From Plutella xylostella (Eukaryota; Arthropoda; Insecta; Lepidoptera; Plutellidae): DNA of 64,000 bases. Position 1 is the stretch's first letter. Each line of letters opens with the position of its first letter. The stretch is from assembly GCF_932276165.1 (NCBI RefSeq), contig NC_063984.1:3231501-3295500 (forward strand), in the 5' to 3' direction. A program made the position numbers and the translations under genes. The notes below the pieces were generated by a model, which searched no databases, was not told the origin of the DNA, and saw only the letters and a program-made list of their open reading frames with translations. Of this stretch, positions 11,618 through 24,514 are shown piece after piece.

Positions 11618-14600
11618 ATGACATCCTCAGACTTCAGACTCGAGCGGGCGGTGGAACTGTCCCCAGAGACCAGGGAGTTCGCTGAGAAGGAACTCCGGGA
11701 GACCCCCGAGAGGGTCAAGGAGGCGCTGGAGAGGCTCCGGGAGCTGCTGAAGGAGAACAAGGACCTCAAGTTCGGAGACGACGATGACCTGCTCACCATA
11801 TTCCTGAGGCCTTGCAAGTGGTACCCGGAAAGCGCGATGGCTTTGGTGAGTCTTTGATTTCAATTGTTTGGTGCTGAAGTTTGGGTCATTTTAGTGAGAC
11901 TTTGAATAAGAGACAAAAATTTTGATGCTGTAGATTTCATAATATAGTCATATTAAGATTTGGGACTAAGACAGAAATTAAATACATAGGTACCTACTAG
12001 GTAACACCTACTTAACACTCAATTAACAGACCGTCAATGTCAATATCAGCTACGAGTACTTGAGTAAATGCTAACATACAAGATTATATTTATTAACATA
12101 ACACATAATTGTATCCATTGTTAATGATAACAATGTTATGAAACTGCACGTAACATGCATTGACTGCTCAACCACCCAGATACAATGAAATTATAGATAT
12201 GTAGGTACTTTAATATTAAACCGCTGGTTATAACTACACAATAACTAGACTCACAACTAATAGTGCCCTGAAAAATTATGCAAGTACTACAATCATTTTA
12301 AGATAAATTCCTTCGTATTTTTAACTAAAGGTCTAAAGTTCATTTCAGTGTTTAAAAGTAAATGAAAATCTTGTATATTTATTTTTGCCAGACAGTGTAT
12401 TATGAAATTCAGGTTGCAAAAAGTTAAGATAGCCCGTCATAAATAAAGTGCAAACACCTAATTGCACATCTAAAATCAAGATGTGCTGATTTCTTAATTT
12501 TTCATGCACCGTATAATTGCTATGATAAAATTGCATGAAAATAATTAATTGTTACTTAGCTAGCTGGCTTAACAAAGCTGTGATCTGCGATATATGTACT
12601 TGTTCTAATATCATCATTGAGTATATTGAGATTTTATTGCTTGGTAATGAAACTATAATGAATTGCTGGGTAATGAAACGTTGCCAATAGTTAACGATAC
12701 AGTTTCTCATCAAAGTTATTTCGATTTTATAGACTTAGACGCAGTAGTTGCGATCTTCCTTATATTAATTGCTTGTCCGCACATTGTTTACTGTGCCTTA
12801 TATAGAAACTAGTAGGCCATTGCCTGGAGACTCAAGACACCTATGCTACAGATGAAGTTGAAAATAAACTAGTAGGGTACAGAACAATCAGGTGGATATA
12901 CCAATTACCATTGTCCTATAAAATCCAGGCTACAAACAAATCACAGCAGTGTTTATGAAATATTTCATCGTAATAATATTATGACGGCTCAGGAACATCC
13001 ATCTGCCTCCAGCTTATCAATCTTAAATGTTTTAAGGTGTGTCCACACTAGGGTCGGCCAACATTGACCCACAATCGGCCGCGCCAGCGCCCAGCGTTGC
13101 ATCGCCCAGCGTTATTGTGCCGGCAACTTTGCGCAACGCGTTCAACTAACCTAATGTGTAATGTAATGTGTTTTGTTTGAGTAACTACTTATAATTATAA
13201 AGCAGTCGCTCTTTCGGTACCGTCCTAGACCCCAACAATTACTGGCCAAACAATTACTTATCGTTTCGTGTGCGAGAAATCAGACAGCGATGGTTAGGTA
13301 CTTTGCAATTTGTAGTCAAGCAGATTATGTTCCCGATTATATTTATTATGGTCAGGGACATTGTGGTTAAATGAAGACTTGACGAGAAACTTTATCCACG
13401 GCATGTAACATTACTTTATGCTCTAGATTATTATGTCATCTATTGCTTTACTTGTGATCTTTATCTACTTATTGATCTTTATCATAATGAGCTATTCGTA
13501 ATGGTTTATCTAAAGCTAACCGCATAGATAGTTATGTATCAAAATATATTTGCGATCTTACTATAAGTGTAAAGTAATAATGCTGTATGAGAAGTTGATA
13601 AACAAGGAAGCAATATAATATGTATTTATTGATACAAGCCACTATTCAGTATTTAGGTATCTTACGATGATAATTTATGTTGAGTCTTCATAATTTGTGT
13701 ACGATAAAGCGCTGGTCTGTTGCGCGGGCGCAGCGGACGTTGGAAGGAAGAGATAGCCAATGAGAGCAATGTCAAAGGTCGGAGATAAGCGATAAGCAGT
13801 GTGTACCCAGCCTTATCTTGTTGTTGTTGACGATTCTGGTGGTCGCCGCGCCGGCGCTTCAATGAACTTCTTATTCTTTATTTAGTTGTGTTACTTATTA
13901 TTACTTAGAATAACTACCTACCTAAAATAGTAAATCATCTTCAAATCTATTTACTTAATAAACTATTTCGAAAACCGTCAGTCAGGTATGCAATTTCAGC
14001 TTTTTGTTTTTCAACCCGAAACTATTCTTTCAAACGAAACGAAAATGTCTGATCATCGCTGGCCAGAACTTAGCATCCAAAATATATGACTATAACCTCT
14101 ACGGGTCCACGTAAATTTCCATTATCCACCCAGATAAGATAAGGAAAAAGAGAGCATGACGAATAAATTTGTATTCCAACCGGAGCATGTCACAGGAAAA
14201 AATGAAATATACTGGTAATAACAAAAGGAAACGCAGGTTGGCCGGTGGTCGGTGAGGAAACGTGTGGAAACCTCACGGCTCCGGCCATTAACAGGTCAAG
14301 AGCGGGTGCGCCGACGCCGCCGCAGCCGTGGTGATGATATGAATTTAATTTTGTTCCTTCAGAATCGACATTAATGTACCAACAACGATTTTAATTACTC
14401 GTGAGAGTTGTGAGTGCGCGCCGCCGCCTCAGCAGCCGTTGCCCACAGAAAAGGTTTGTTGGTACATTGATTTCGGTTCTGAAGGCACAGAATAAAAATA
14501 TTATCATCACCCCAGTACACAATAACCAATGGATCAGCATCAGCATGGGCCAAATTGTGATCTTGTGCACTATAGGTCCTTTAGGGCTGACTATATTCAT

Positions 14601-17600
14601 AATAATATTAACTACCTATGTATTAAAAACAAACACTCTCTATTTCGAATAACTTAGTATAGTTCCTAAGTCAGATTTTTATTACAGTTTTATAGAGCCA
14701 TAAATTTAGATAACATCTTATTCTTAATAATTTAATCAAAATTTATGGACTGTAAAGTATGAAATGACTGTATTAACGAGCTGTCATGTTTTCTTGATAT
14801 GGTATTGATTTGTGGTACGGTTGTATACAGCTATACAACCTCAGGGTGTTGCAAAATATAAGTTCTTAAGTACTTACACTATAAATAAAATCGTTTATAA
14901 ATAAAAATACCTCAAATTTAAAAAAAAAAACCTGAACCTTTCAGGAAGTAGTGTATCAGACTTTTTGTGCGTTCTGCAACTTATTCTTTACACTCCAGAC
15001 TCCAGACCCCTTATACAGCTCTTAGACTTTATTCTCCTTAAAAATAATACCCTGTATACCATGTTGTTACTTCTAGTTTGTCAAGTGCCTACAATAACAC
15101 AGAGGCTATCGAATGATATGAACCGGACGTTAGTGTAGAGTTTGTTTATGCGTTTAGCTGACACGGATTGTGTGTGTGTGTGTGTGTGTGTGGCGATACG
15201 GAGACGAGTGATAGCTATCACTAGGCGGACCTTCGTCTGTACTAGTACCATAGATAATATAAACTAGTACATAGGTACCTACAGTTTACTCCGACTAGTT
15301 TAGTTAGATACAGTGGAAGACCGTCCTTATGCCCAGTTTCTTACGCTTGAGAATGTGAAGTTAAGCACAACTTTGGAATGGAATCTCTGCTAGTGTCTGA
15401 ATTGACGCTAAGTAATACTTAATTGAGTAGTTATATCTACCTAAGCGTGATCTGAAACGTTTGTGATTGAGCGACCGTGGAATCTATTTAGCCACTTTAA
15501 TTGCACAAAACTTAAGCTTTTCCTATTTAATTATAAGGTAAGGTTAAGTATGTAAAAATATTTTAAAGACGTTAGGACGAAATACAATTGAATAGTCTTA
15601 AGTACGCAAGAAAAACCCTGGTAGGTACATTATCACTAATTATTCTTTACTTTTTTATGTGGTTTGCATAGACTGACAAATAAAATAGAATTTAGAGGCC
15701 AAACTTAGATAATTTGTCTTCATTAAGTAAGTGTGTAAGTAGTAAGTACGTACCGTCTACATATCGTGCGTTGCCTAAAATATGTGTTACTTTAAAGCAT
15801 TTCAAATCTATAAGTACACATACCTACTAGTAATTACGTTTTAGAATCCATGACCCGATTAAAAAAATAACAGTCTTCCAAGACCTTGCGGACTGCTCTT
15901 GGGCAAGAGATCATAAGTTCTTTGTTATTGTTTTAAATCGTACTTAGGTATACGTATTAATGTAAAACATGTTTGTAAACAGTTTGTTATCGAGTGATAA
16001 TAATTGACCTAGGCATGAACGATAAACTGCACATAAATAACTTATACTATGTTAGTTACTGAGTTGGTTATATTTAGTTCGTTTTTCAGGAGCTATGTTT
16101 AATCCACCCCACCCTGTAACCGTAACCAAGTTAATTATTATATTTCGCGACCTTATACTTACTTACCATTTCCTGAAATTCTGAAAAGTATTCCATAAAT
16201 TTTGGTAGGAATTATTCAATAAAATTGATTATCCTATATTCATACCATATGGAAGACTTTTCAGAATTTTCAGGAAAATTTGTAAATGTATGTTAGTTCA
16301 AATTACTATAACAGTACCTACCTAACCTAGTTATTTACTATTTACCATCATTTCAATGCACATGATATTTACTGGTGAGAAAGTGGTGTCGACGGCGGCG
16401 TGGTTAGCAATCAGTCATTCACCCGCGACTCTGCCGCCAGTTGAGCAACTGTATAATGCGCACGCGCCGCGCCGGCGTGCAGCATAACGTAACAAATTAT
16501 CAAACAAAGACGCTCGAGTCGAGGTCAAGAGTTTTATTTCGATATCCATCCACGCCGCCCGCACCGGGGAACGCAATGTGTAGCATGCGGAGTGCGGGTT
16601 TTCACACCGTTCTAGTAGTGGCGGACCAACCCGCACTAGGCCAGCTTGGTGGATTAGGCCTAAACTCTTCCTATATTGGAAGGAGACCCGTGCCCCAGCA
16701 GTGGGGACATGATTGGTTGTGGCAAGTAAACGCAACTTCGTATAGCGCGGGAGAGTCGCCACCACGACCACGTGCTGCTCTGCGCCATACAAAGCGTCGA
16801 TTTCCACTGCAGGATCGGTTGAGAAAAACCTACACTCGGCCCTCAGAACTGCAACACCTAATGGCTCAGCCGTCGATGCGGAGAGTTACGTGGCTACGTG
16901 ATTTGCATCATTTGCTGTTTTATAGTTTTCTTCGTCCTTTGTTCGAATCGCGAATCGTCCTTAGCTATAAATTGCTGTAAAGTAATTTCCTTTATTGTTG
17001 TATCTACGTAGGTTTATGCACATCGTATTATCGAAACCCACGAGGAAGCATGGTGCTCTATTGTGCTCAGTAATGTAAACTGTTCAGTATTATGATAACA
17101 AGCTGAAATTGCATGACTTTTGAATGTTATAGCAATGTAAGAAATGGACAACGATGTGTATGATGTCATATAAACTATTTCATGAAGGCTATTGGAGGGT
17201 AAATGCATCTCCTAACTATGACCAAACAACAAAAAATTGTATAAGTGTATCAATGCGTCTCTCTGTAGCGAAAGAAAAAAATATACATTGCATGGATTAT
17301 CCTGAGGCCATATCGGCATCGGCACCGAAAACCAGTGCAAATTTTGAATATTTTTAAAATTCAAATCTACTTATGTAAAAGCGACGGAACCTTTCTTCGT
17401 TTCTGTGTGTCTGAAATAACTTCAGCAAAAAATTTCATTTCCCTCTCTTTGGCCCTTTATAAGGCAAAAAGCTGTAATATTTCGTTTTATTTTGACCTTA
17501 CCCATATAGTTACGCCCAACTAGTTTTATTCATCAAGTTGTTTTAATTTTCGATATGTTTATGATAACGGACGACCGTTAACCACCCCCTGGGAATATAT

Positions 17601-20600
17601 TCGTTAAGCGCTTTGCCTATACGGTGGCAATACTTCAGACACTGCATCTACAAGGATTTTCATCACGTTCTTCTCTTTCCATCTGCAGATGCGTCGCGTG
17701 GCGGAGTTCAAGCGCGACAACGCGGCGCTGCTGGACAACCTGCTTCCTGATGATGAGAAGGAGGCCTTCCTCAACCACCAGGTCGTCAACGTCATGAAGG
17801 GCAGGGACCACAAGGGCCGCCGCGTGCTCATCGTCAATGTTGGAGGTGAGGAATTGACGTGTAAAAGATATCCGCAATGTAATAGTATGCCTGATACCAT
17901 TGGACGGCCAATCTCCCACTATCTTCGAGCGGAAAGAGTTAGTAAGTACAGCTACCGTACCACCACCGACGCATTAGCTAACACCAACCAGCAGTTCGTC
18001 AATGTCATGAAGAGGAGGGACCACAAGGGCCGCCGCGTGCTCATCGTCAATGTTGGTGGTGAGGATTATCATTATTAATCAGAGTATGCATAATTGACAG
18101 TTGGCGCAGTTGATGGTAACACCAGTCCTGAGACCTTCGACCATTGTTAATTGTTATTAACGTAATTAAGGGCCATGACAATAACACTAGACTTGACTTG
18201 GTAAGCTGTACTGTACTCAAACCAAAAAATATATATTTTTATACACAAACATATTTTATACCTTTTCATAAAACCCTTCAATGTGTTATCTTTATATACT
18301 TATTAGTGGATATATACCTACCTAACTTAACTCATACTTATAAATTACAAAATATCTTGGTAAGTACCGTTTATGTGGTAGTTACAGTCCAAATACTTTA
18401 ATAATACAAGTAACCACCTATAACTATTTAATTATAAAGTTGAGTTTCGGATGTTTTATGTTACACGATTTTGATTTTTAATGATCCAGTGTAGAGGTCT
18501 TATAAAATAAGAATATTTACGGTCCTTGGCATTGTAGAGTCATGGCTAACGCTTGAGAAGTGACATCAATTACAATTCATCAATGTAATTATCACGTAAA
18601 AAAATACGAAATTTCATCATTACGGTGTGGGTTTTATAAAGTTAAGATGGTCTAAAAGGTTGTTATTTAAACAGCACAAGTGTTTATTTGTACAATGTGC
18701 AAGACTTAGCATATCGCTACACCGGTAGCTATAATAATATTAACTTGAAACTGACGGAACTCTGCATAGATGATGCTTGTATACTTAAATCTGAGGAAGC
18801 CCTTATGTCGATTACCATTTTAGTTTTAATTTTAAGGCTAAGCCCTTGGTTTGAGAATACTTACCGGAAATTTAATTTTACCACAATAATAGATAAGTGC
18901 TATTATAAATTTAAGTACAACTTTACGAGGTCATTCAGATGAACTGCAAAAACATATTTGTATGCACAACATAAGACAATAATGACATTCCCTTGATCAT
19001 TAGCATATAGTATTTCCTTAGTCTACGATTATTAATTTGCTAAATATATACAAGTAAGGAAATAAATGTAATAGAAACCTATAAGAAATGCCTTAAATTT
19101 AGTTATATATTTATACTTCCTTGTAATTAAAGTTAATAATAAGATCAGTACGATTTATGATGATTATCTTTTCTCAATAACAAGGTGTGATCTTCATCCG
19201 TTGTTATTGTGTGCTTGTATTTATAAAGATAAGAAGTAGACTCTATCTCTCTTATAACGATTCACAGTGATCATAATTATGTACGTAGCTATACTGTTGC
19301 ATAATGCGTAAGAGATAGATTCTATTTAGCTTTGAGCAAAATATAATTTGTGATAGTATTCATATTGCGACGACCAAAGGGCGGCATGCCTTATGTTTAA
19401 CTACAAATATACAAAACAAAACCTGACTTAACTATAATAATTCACGTTCCATTCAAGAGTTTTATGTAGTCTCTCGGTATGCATTTTTCATGTGAATACC
19501 CTGATTGAGACAGTGTCCTCGGCCGAGCATTCGGTTAATGGCTAGCTGTTCATTGGTCGAGGATCATGATCATCATCACGACCCATTATGTCCCCACTGC
19601 TGGAGCACGGGTCTCCTTTCAATGAAGTAAGGGTTTTAGGCCTAGTGCGGGTTGGTGGACCCCATTCTACTCATTAGTGTCACCTAATCACACCCCACAC
19701 CTGCTTCCAGGCTCGTGGGACCCCAAGAAGGTGAACGCGGACCAGCTGTTCCGCCTGTTCTACCTCATCCACGAGGCGGCCATGCTGGAGCCCGAGTCCC
19801 AGGTTCGAGGCACCATCGTGCTCATGGACTTCCACAACATGGGCTGGGGACAGGTCAGTACATAATATACCTACAATATGGACAAAAGCTTACGTTTACT
19901 TTGCTGTATCTGCTGTAATCACGAATGGCTTGTCGGAAACAATAATGCGAACATTTTTTTGCCGACTTAAAAAAGGAGGGTATTCCGATTTGGTTAATTG
20001 TGAATAACCTACAGCTACCTTTTCTAACATAAGTTTCACAATAAAATTGTTTCCTCGAGAAAATTAAAACTTTTACCAAAACTATGTAAAGCTGTACTTT
20101 GTACTCCCTCTGGAAAGTTCTGTAGTACCTTTGTACTTACCTAATTGCGTGTCTTTTGTTTACAAGTGTGACTAATGTAATGTTATATTATAACAATTGT
20201 ACATTACTCATGTGATAAACTACAATAACATACTGGTAAAAGTTTACTACATTACACATAAACACCCATAAGCGTCCATTTTAGAAAGGTCCTAGAATAG
20301 AATATAATAGTCAATAGTATCCACTAAACAGGGGGGATTTGAACATCTTCCACTTAGGTAGAAGCGATGTCTCTGATTATACTGATAGTTACACGTTACC
20401 AAATCCCATTAGTAATTTTATTTCAAATAATTATTTTTATTTTCAAATACTTATGTTAAGCTTCAAGATGATCTTGTTTTGTAATTCAATACGTATTTTT
20501 ATTGTCACACAACTCACAAGCTCATCAACAAAGAATATTGTCTTGCAACTAATGAAAGAGATGTACAATAACTAGCTGATTTGCCAAGGAATTTTAGCTT

Positions 20601-23600
20601 TTTGGATATTACATTTTAAGGTGGATATCGCCTTGAGTCAGTTTCTGCGCACGCGGCTGGCCCACTGCCCGATTATTTTCAGGAAGTTATTCGAATGTAG
20701 TTTACTGAAGGCATTGTTTACATGATTTAAGTGACCTACTTATTATTATATACTTACTTATGTTATTTTTTTTCCATCAGATATATATTATATACCATGA
20801 CGTTAGTAAATTAAACACATATTTTAAAAGAAGAAAATGGAAATTTTTCATCTTTATCGCAAAGATAATAGGAAAAACTTACCCCCTTATTCATAGAGAA
20901 GTTACAATACGTTTTAACTAATAAACTGTTTTGTCCCTCTCCGACAAAGAACAATTTGTTCCTTGACGGAGAGGGACAAAACAGTTTATTAGTTAAAACG
21001 TATTGTAACTTTTCTATGAATAAGGGGGTATGTTTATGTTATCACACGGTTGTAGAGTGGATAAATCACTTTCATTCTGTGTGAGCATTTAGGATGCGCG
21101 TGCGCATGTTGATGAAGCGAGCTGAAACTTACCCGTTTGATTGATATGCACGACATTCCGTTATTGCAATAGCTCGATGAAAATGTAAACATTGTGAGTG
21201 TTACATAATAAATCAGATTTGTTTTGTGGACGGTGCCACCGGGACGGGCATTGGGAATGTTTGGAACTCGTAGCCTAGTCCTACTCTTCTTCTTCTTAGC
21301 GTGTCAGTGACAATCATCAGGACTTGGGTTTGTCACTAAGTAGAAAGAGATTAACTAGCTGTTGTTGTTGTTAAAAAGTTTTCCCGTGGGAATTCCGGGA
21401 TAAAAAGTAGCCTATGTTCTTTCTCAGGGTCTATACCATATGTATACCAAATTTCATTCAAATCCATTCAGTAGTTTTGACGTGAAAGAGTAACAGATAG
21501 ACACAGTTACTTTCGCATTTATAATATTAGTTAGGATTAAGATTGATCAACTCGGTGACAAACCCTAGTCTAGGTTTATTAAAAACCTACTGTGTTAAGT
21601 ATGTAGTATAATTCGGAATCGCAATTTTATACAAAAACAATAAAAGGGACTCTGTACTTTCTTACTTATTATTTACATGTACTTATGTACGTACGACAGT
21701 CCATCCGCCTCCATTGTTGTTTCAAAACAAATGTTTATGTTAAACTTGGATAAATACTGCGTTTGAAGATACGCGTTTGTTTGTATACTTTGACACCGCA
21801 TGAATCATGCTGCCTTTTGTGATATCAACAAAGTAATATTATATATCCTACCTAAAGTAGTTCCTTTTTATTTTTACTAAAGATGAAATAATGAATGGTA
21901 TGGTGCACGTTGTTCATATTACGACATCTAACACTGGAAATCAAAGTTCACTAAGTGCTATGATATTATAAGGTACCAGTACTAAAGTAACCTACCTAAG
22001 CCTAGGTACCTACTAGGTAGGTATAGTATATTTTATTAGATTCCATGAAACTATTTTATCCACGGCACTCAGTATCATCATCATAAAAGTACTAATTATC
22101 AGGTATTTTTATAAAATGCCCTATTGCCATTTTGTAGTGAGACTTTTACAGAATGTTGCTTATTTACCATTACCACTTCTAGTTGAGAATCCGATCACGA
22201 TGCACCTTCACAGAGGTGGTATGATTCACCGCGGCTTATCAGCAAGAACTTGCGTCCGTTTCCGGTAGCGAAACCGGAAGTAGATAGGTTAAACGAAAGG
22301 TTCGGCTTTTTAGTTCCATTAAAAAACATTACAGTTTTATTTAAGTTGAGTGATATTAATACACGGGTTAAAAGAATATGGGACATAGGCATTTGATAGC
22401 CCTAAGCTTCTGTTTTACATGTTTCTAGATTTGTGGTAAGACTTCTAACCGATGGTTTATGTCCAGCTAAGGTTGAGTCTTAGCACAGGTAAGATGTGAG
22501 GAAAATCAGCAGAACTTGACACGTTCAGGGCTCAGTTTCCGATTCAAGGGACCTCATGTCCAGCCACAGAATACTAAACAGTTTTATGAATAATAACTTC
22601 GGTACTTACTCAACCTATTCTGCAGAAGTGCGCTCAAATAGGATGTAATCTTATACACACAAGTGCGTGATATTCTCGATGCAATCTCGTGAAGTTAACC
22701 GAGTACTTAGGGATATTATCTCATCCACGTATGTAGTCTAGTTGTTCTACATGTAAATAGTTTAGAACAAATATCCGCTGCTTGCCCTCGACTCGGCAGG
22801 AAGTCGGTTTTCCTTTAAGGTTCTCGCCAAACATCCTTAACAAGAAAATACCTTCAAATTACTGAACTAAAAATGTGTTAAATACAATTAGGAATATGCG
22901 TTCGTTATATGTTTAATAGCACCAAATAGTTATGATAAAGCTTGTCTAATGTTTCAGCACCGATGCAATAAGTATAATATAAATACGTGATTCTGATACT
23001 AATGATTTTAATACTAAAACAATCATCGAATTTTTAAAAGGTGAAATAGTGTGTAGGATTTATGTAGGTATGTTTTGATAACATTGTTGAGTTTGTGCCA
23101 AATTACTCTCAATTTAGGTTTACAACAGCATCTGAATGTTATCAAAACAAAACACTATCAATCAAGATAACGGGTATCCGATGACTGTTGTAGGCTTTCC
23201 CTTGTTAGCTAGAATTCATGACAAATTATCCGTGCCAAGATGTCAAATCAGTTAGATACTATACCAGAATGTAGGCCGTTGTTGTACCTTGGTTTTATTT
23301 TAGCCATATTTTAAACACATGGGCTACCATAATAATGGATGTAGAAGAACCTACAGCAACTTTTACGTTAGAAAACGGAATGCACTTTATTTATATACTT
23401 ACGTATAAGTACACTGAAGAATATCTGAAGCAATAAAGCAACGTTGACTTATCATAAATATCCACTTTCTACTCTCTGTGGAGGTACAGAGATTTGAAAG
23501 TGCATATTGCAGGCATGGCAGGTTGAATGGCAGAAAATGCTTCTAGCATTAAGCATTAAGTCCACCTGATAGTGTCTTAATTGCCAGAGAGCGACAAAAC

Positions 23601-24514
23601 AGTTCAACAGCTAAAACTTTCAATAATATTTTATATGAATAACAGGGTAAATAAATAAATCCATGTTGGTTGCAGACGATGGGCCTGACGCCGGCGTTCT
23701 CGAAGCGTCTGCTGACGTTCATCCAGGACGCCATGCCGCTGCGGCTCAAAGAGGTGCACTTCGTGAAGCAGCCCATGATCTTCAACGTCGTCTGGAACAT
23801 GTTCAAGCCCTTCATTAGGGAGAAGCTCAAGAACAGAGTAAGTGGACTCTATATCAGAAAGTCGGATACCACCGCATCCGTTTCCATTCGAAGCCGTGAC
23901 GGCCGCTTGTGGAGATGGACGGAGAATGAGCAATAAAACTCATGAACATGTAGTTTCAACTCCTTAAGCTGATTAATCAGTTAGCCTAACTATATTGCTG
24001 AGGCGTCATTATGTGTATGTAGCTAAGTCCATTCGAGCTATCATCAATATTTATTATCATCATGTACACGTGTACGACTCCATATTTTATTTAGGAGTGT
24101 TGCTAAACTCTGTCCTTGGCTTTCCATTTTTCAACATCTGCGTTAAAGGTTAAAAAGGCCTATAAACCTATCATCATCATCATCCAATAATCGTGAACAG
24201 CTGTAAATAGTGAACTCGCTCCAACGAACCTTTGGTCTTTGGTCTTACTGATTCAACAAATGTCTGTCTAATATCCGTATAGTAGATCAAAGAACACTCA
24301 TGAGCTAACAAACCCTTCCCTTAATTCGCAGATCTTCTTCCACGGATCCAAGATGGCGTCTCTGCACAAGCACGTGGCCCCGTCCCACCTGCCGGCGGAC
24401 TACGGCGGTGAACTACCGGCCATCGACTACTCCGGCGCGGACTGGTACCCCGTCATCAACGAGGTGCTGCCACACATCCACAACTGGAACTCGTATGGCT
24501 TCGTCAAGTCATAA
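11618..24514 (+). CDS. CRAL-TRIO domain protein A, five coding exons, 290 aa
   Basis: Alpha-tocopherol-transfer-protein/retinaldehyde-binding-like protein, presumably a cytosolic carrier of a small hydrophobic ligand. Exons: 11618-11845, 17689-17845, 19711-19853, 23676-23837, 24332-24514; phases 0, 1, 0, 0; all GT/AG, giving one 291-codon frame. The N-terminal CRAL-TRIO-N helices span about residues 21-72 (ELRETPERV...FLRPCKWYPESA); the lipid-binding lobe is about 100-262 (GRRVLIVNVG, MIFNVVWNMFKPF, FHGS, LPADYGG). ATG 11618 follows the acceptor at 11611-11612 by five bases. Structure differs from B and C: the intron inside the N-domain is absent, an extra intron splits KNR|IFFHG, and there is no small terminal exon. 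The end of exon 2 is duplicated downstream. The next 1.3 kb looks like a long 3' UTR. The ligand is not predictable. Confidence 0.9.
14353..14489. repeat. Inverted repeat around a GC-rich centre
   Basis: The arm at 14353-14389 (CCTTCAGAATCGACATTAAT, GTACCAACAA) is the reverse complement, with few mismatches, of 14453-14489. The TTCAGAATCGACAT core links it to the MITE family at 46250 and 52355, here with a unique GC-rich centre. Confidence 0.5.
15169..15192. repeat. (TG)12 microsatellite
   Basis: Uninterrupted TG dinucleotide run within intron 1 of gene A. Confidence 0.9.
16168..16279. repeat. Short inverted-repeat element
   Basis: TTTCCTGAAATTCTGAAAAG near 16169 pairs with CTTTTCAGAATTTTCAGGAAA near 16257. 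About 112 bp, AT-rich interior, no ORF. Confidence 0.5.
16620..16725 (+). repeat. Dispersed lepidopteran repeat, copy 1
   Basis: Carries ACCCGTGCCCCAGCAGTGGG and TTGGAAGGAGACCCGTG, shared with copies at 19565, 27805, 30590, 46800 and 56500. The sequence is familiar from many Lepidoptera; no coding capacity. Confidence 0.7.
17992..18065 (+). repeat. Duplicated 3' end of gene A exon 2 with its donor site
   Basis: This 74-bp segment matches 17779-17852 at all but five positions. It includes the codons for GRRVLIVNVG and the following GTGAGGA donor. The offset is 213 bp (71 codons) and the frame between the copies has no stop; it closes only after the copy, at TAA 18076-18078. No good acceptor precedes the copy, so it is either a non-functional exon relic or a frame-preserving alternative donor that would lengthen exon 2 to 18058. 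Confidence 0.85.
18079..19564. other. Remainder of intron 2 of gene A
   Basis: AT-rich intron sequence. Near 18100-18170 a fragment resembles the TTAACAAT-type short element of 5860-6000. No gene seen. Confidence 0.4.
19565..19672 (-). repeat. Dispersed lepidopteran repeat, copy 2
   Basis: Reverse orientation of the copy at 16620 (CCCACTGCTGGAGCACGGGT, TTAGGCCTAGTGCGGGTTGG). It ends about 40 bp before exon 3 of gene A. Confidence 0.65.
20882..21028. mobile_element. Near-perfect palindromic MITE, 147 bp, TA-flanked
   Basis: Arms of about 63 bp starting CCCCCTTATTCATAGA are complementary apart from one visible mismatch, around a short centre. TA flanks both ends (20880-20881, 21029-21030), fitting Tc1/mariner-type insertion. 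Degraded relatives of the arm appear near 23575-23650. Lies in intron 3 of gene A. Confidence 0.75.
21354..21540 (-). repeat. Helitron-like non-autonomous repeat
   Basis: Reverse-oriented relative of 42163-42386: shares TTTTCCCGTGGGAATTCCGG, AAAAAGTAGCCTATGTTC, TACCAAATTTCATTCAAATC and the ACAGTTACTTTCGCATTTAT end. The family resembles the Helitron-like Lep1 type as I remember it. It sits within the GTGTCAGTGACA repeat. Confidence 0.55.
21541..23675. other. Rest of intron 3 of gene A
   Basis: AT-rich, no supported gene. Only degenerate short-element fragments, such as the MITE-arm remnant near 23575-23650. Confidence 0.4.

Larger units (their letters stand above)
11846..17688. other. Intron 1 of CRAL-TRIO gene A
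   Basis: About 5.8 kb, AT-rich, no supported gene. Contents: GC-rich patches at 13040-13140 and 13700-13860 resembling short-element fragments, the inverted pair at 14353-14489, a TG run, the inverted repeat at 16168-16279 and a dispersed repeat at 16620-16725. Confidence 0.6.

Noticed and set aside
16441..16980. 179-codon open frame
   Set aside because: Covers a dispersed non-coding repeat, has no recognisable domain and lies in a gene A intron.
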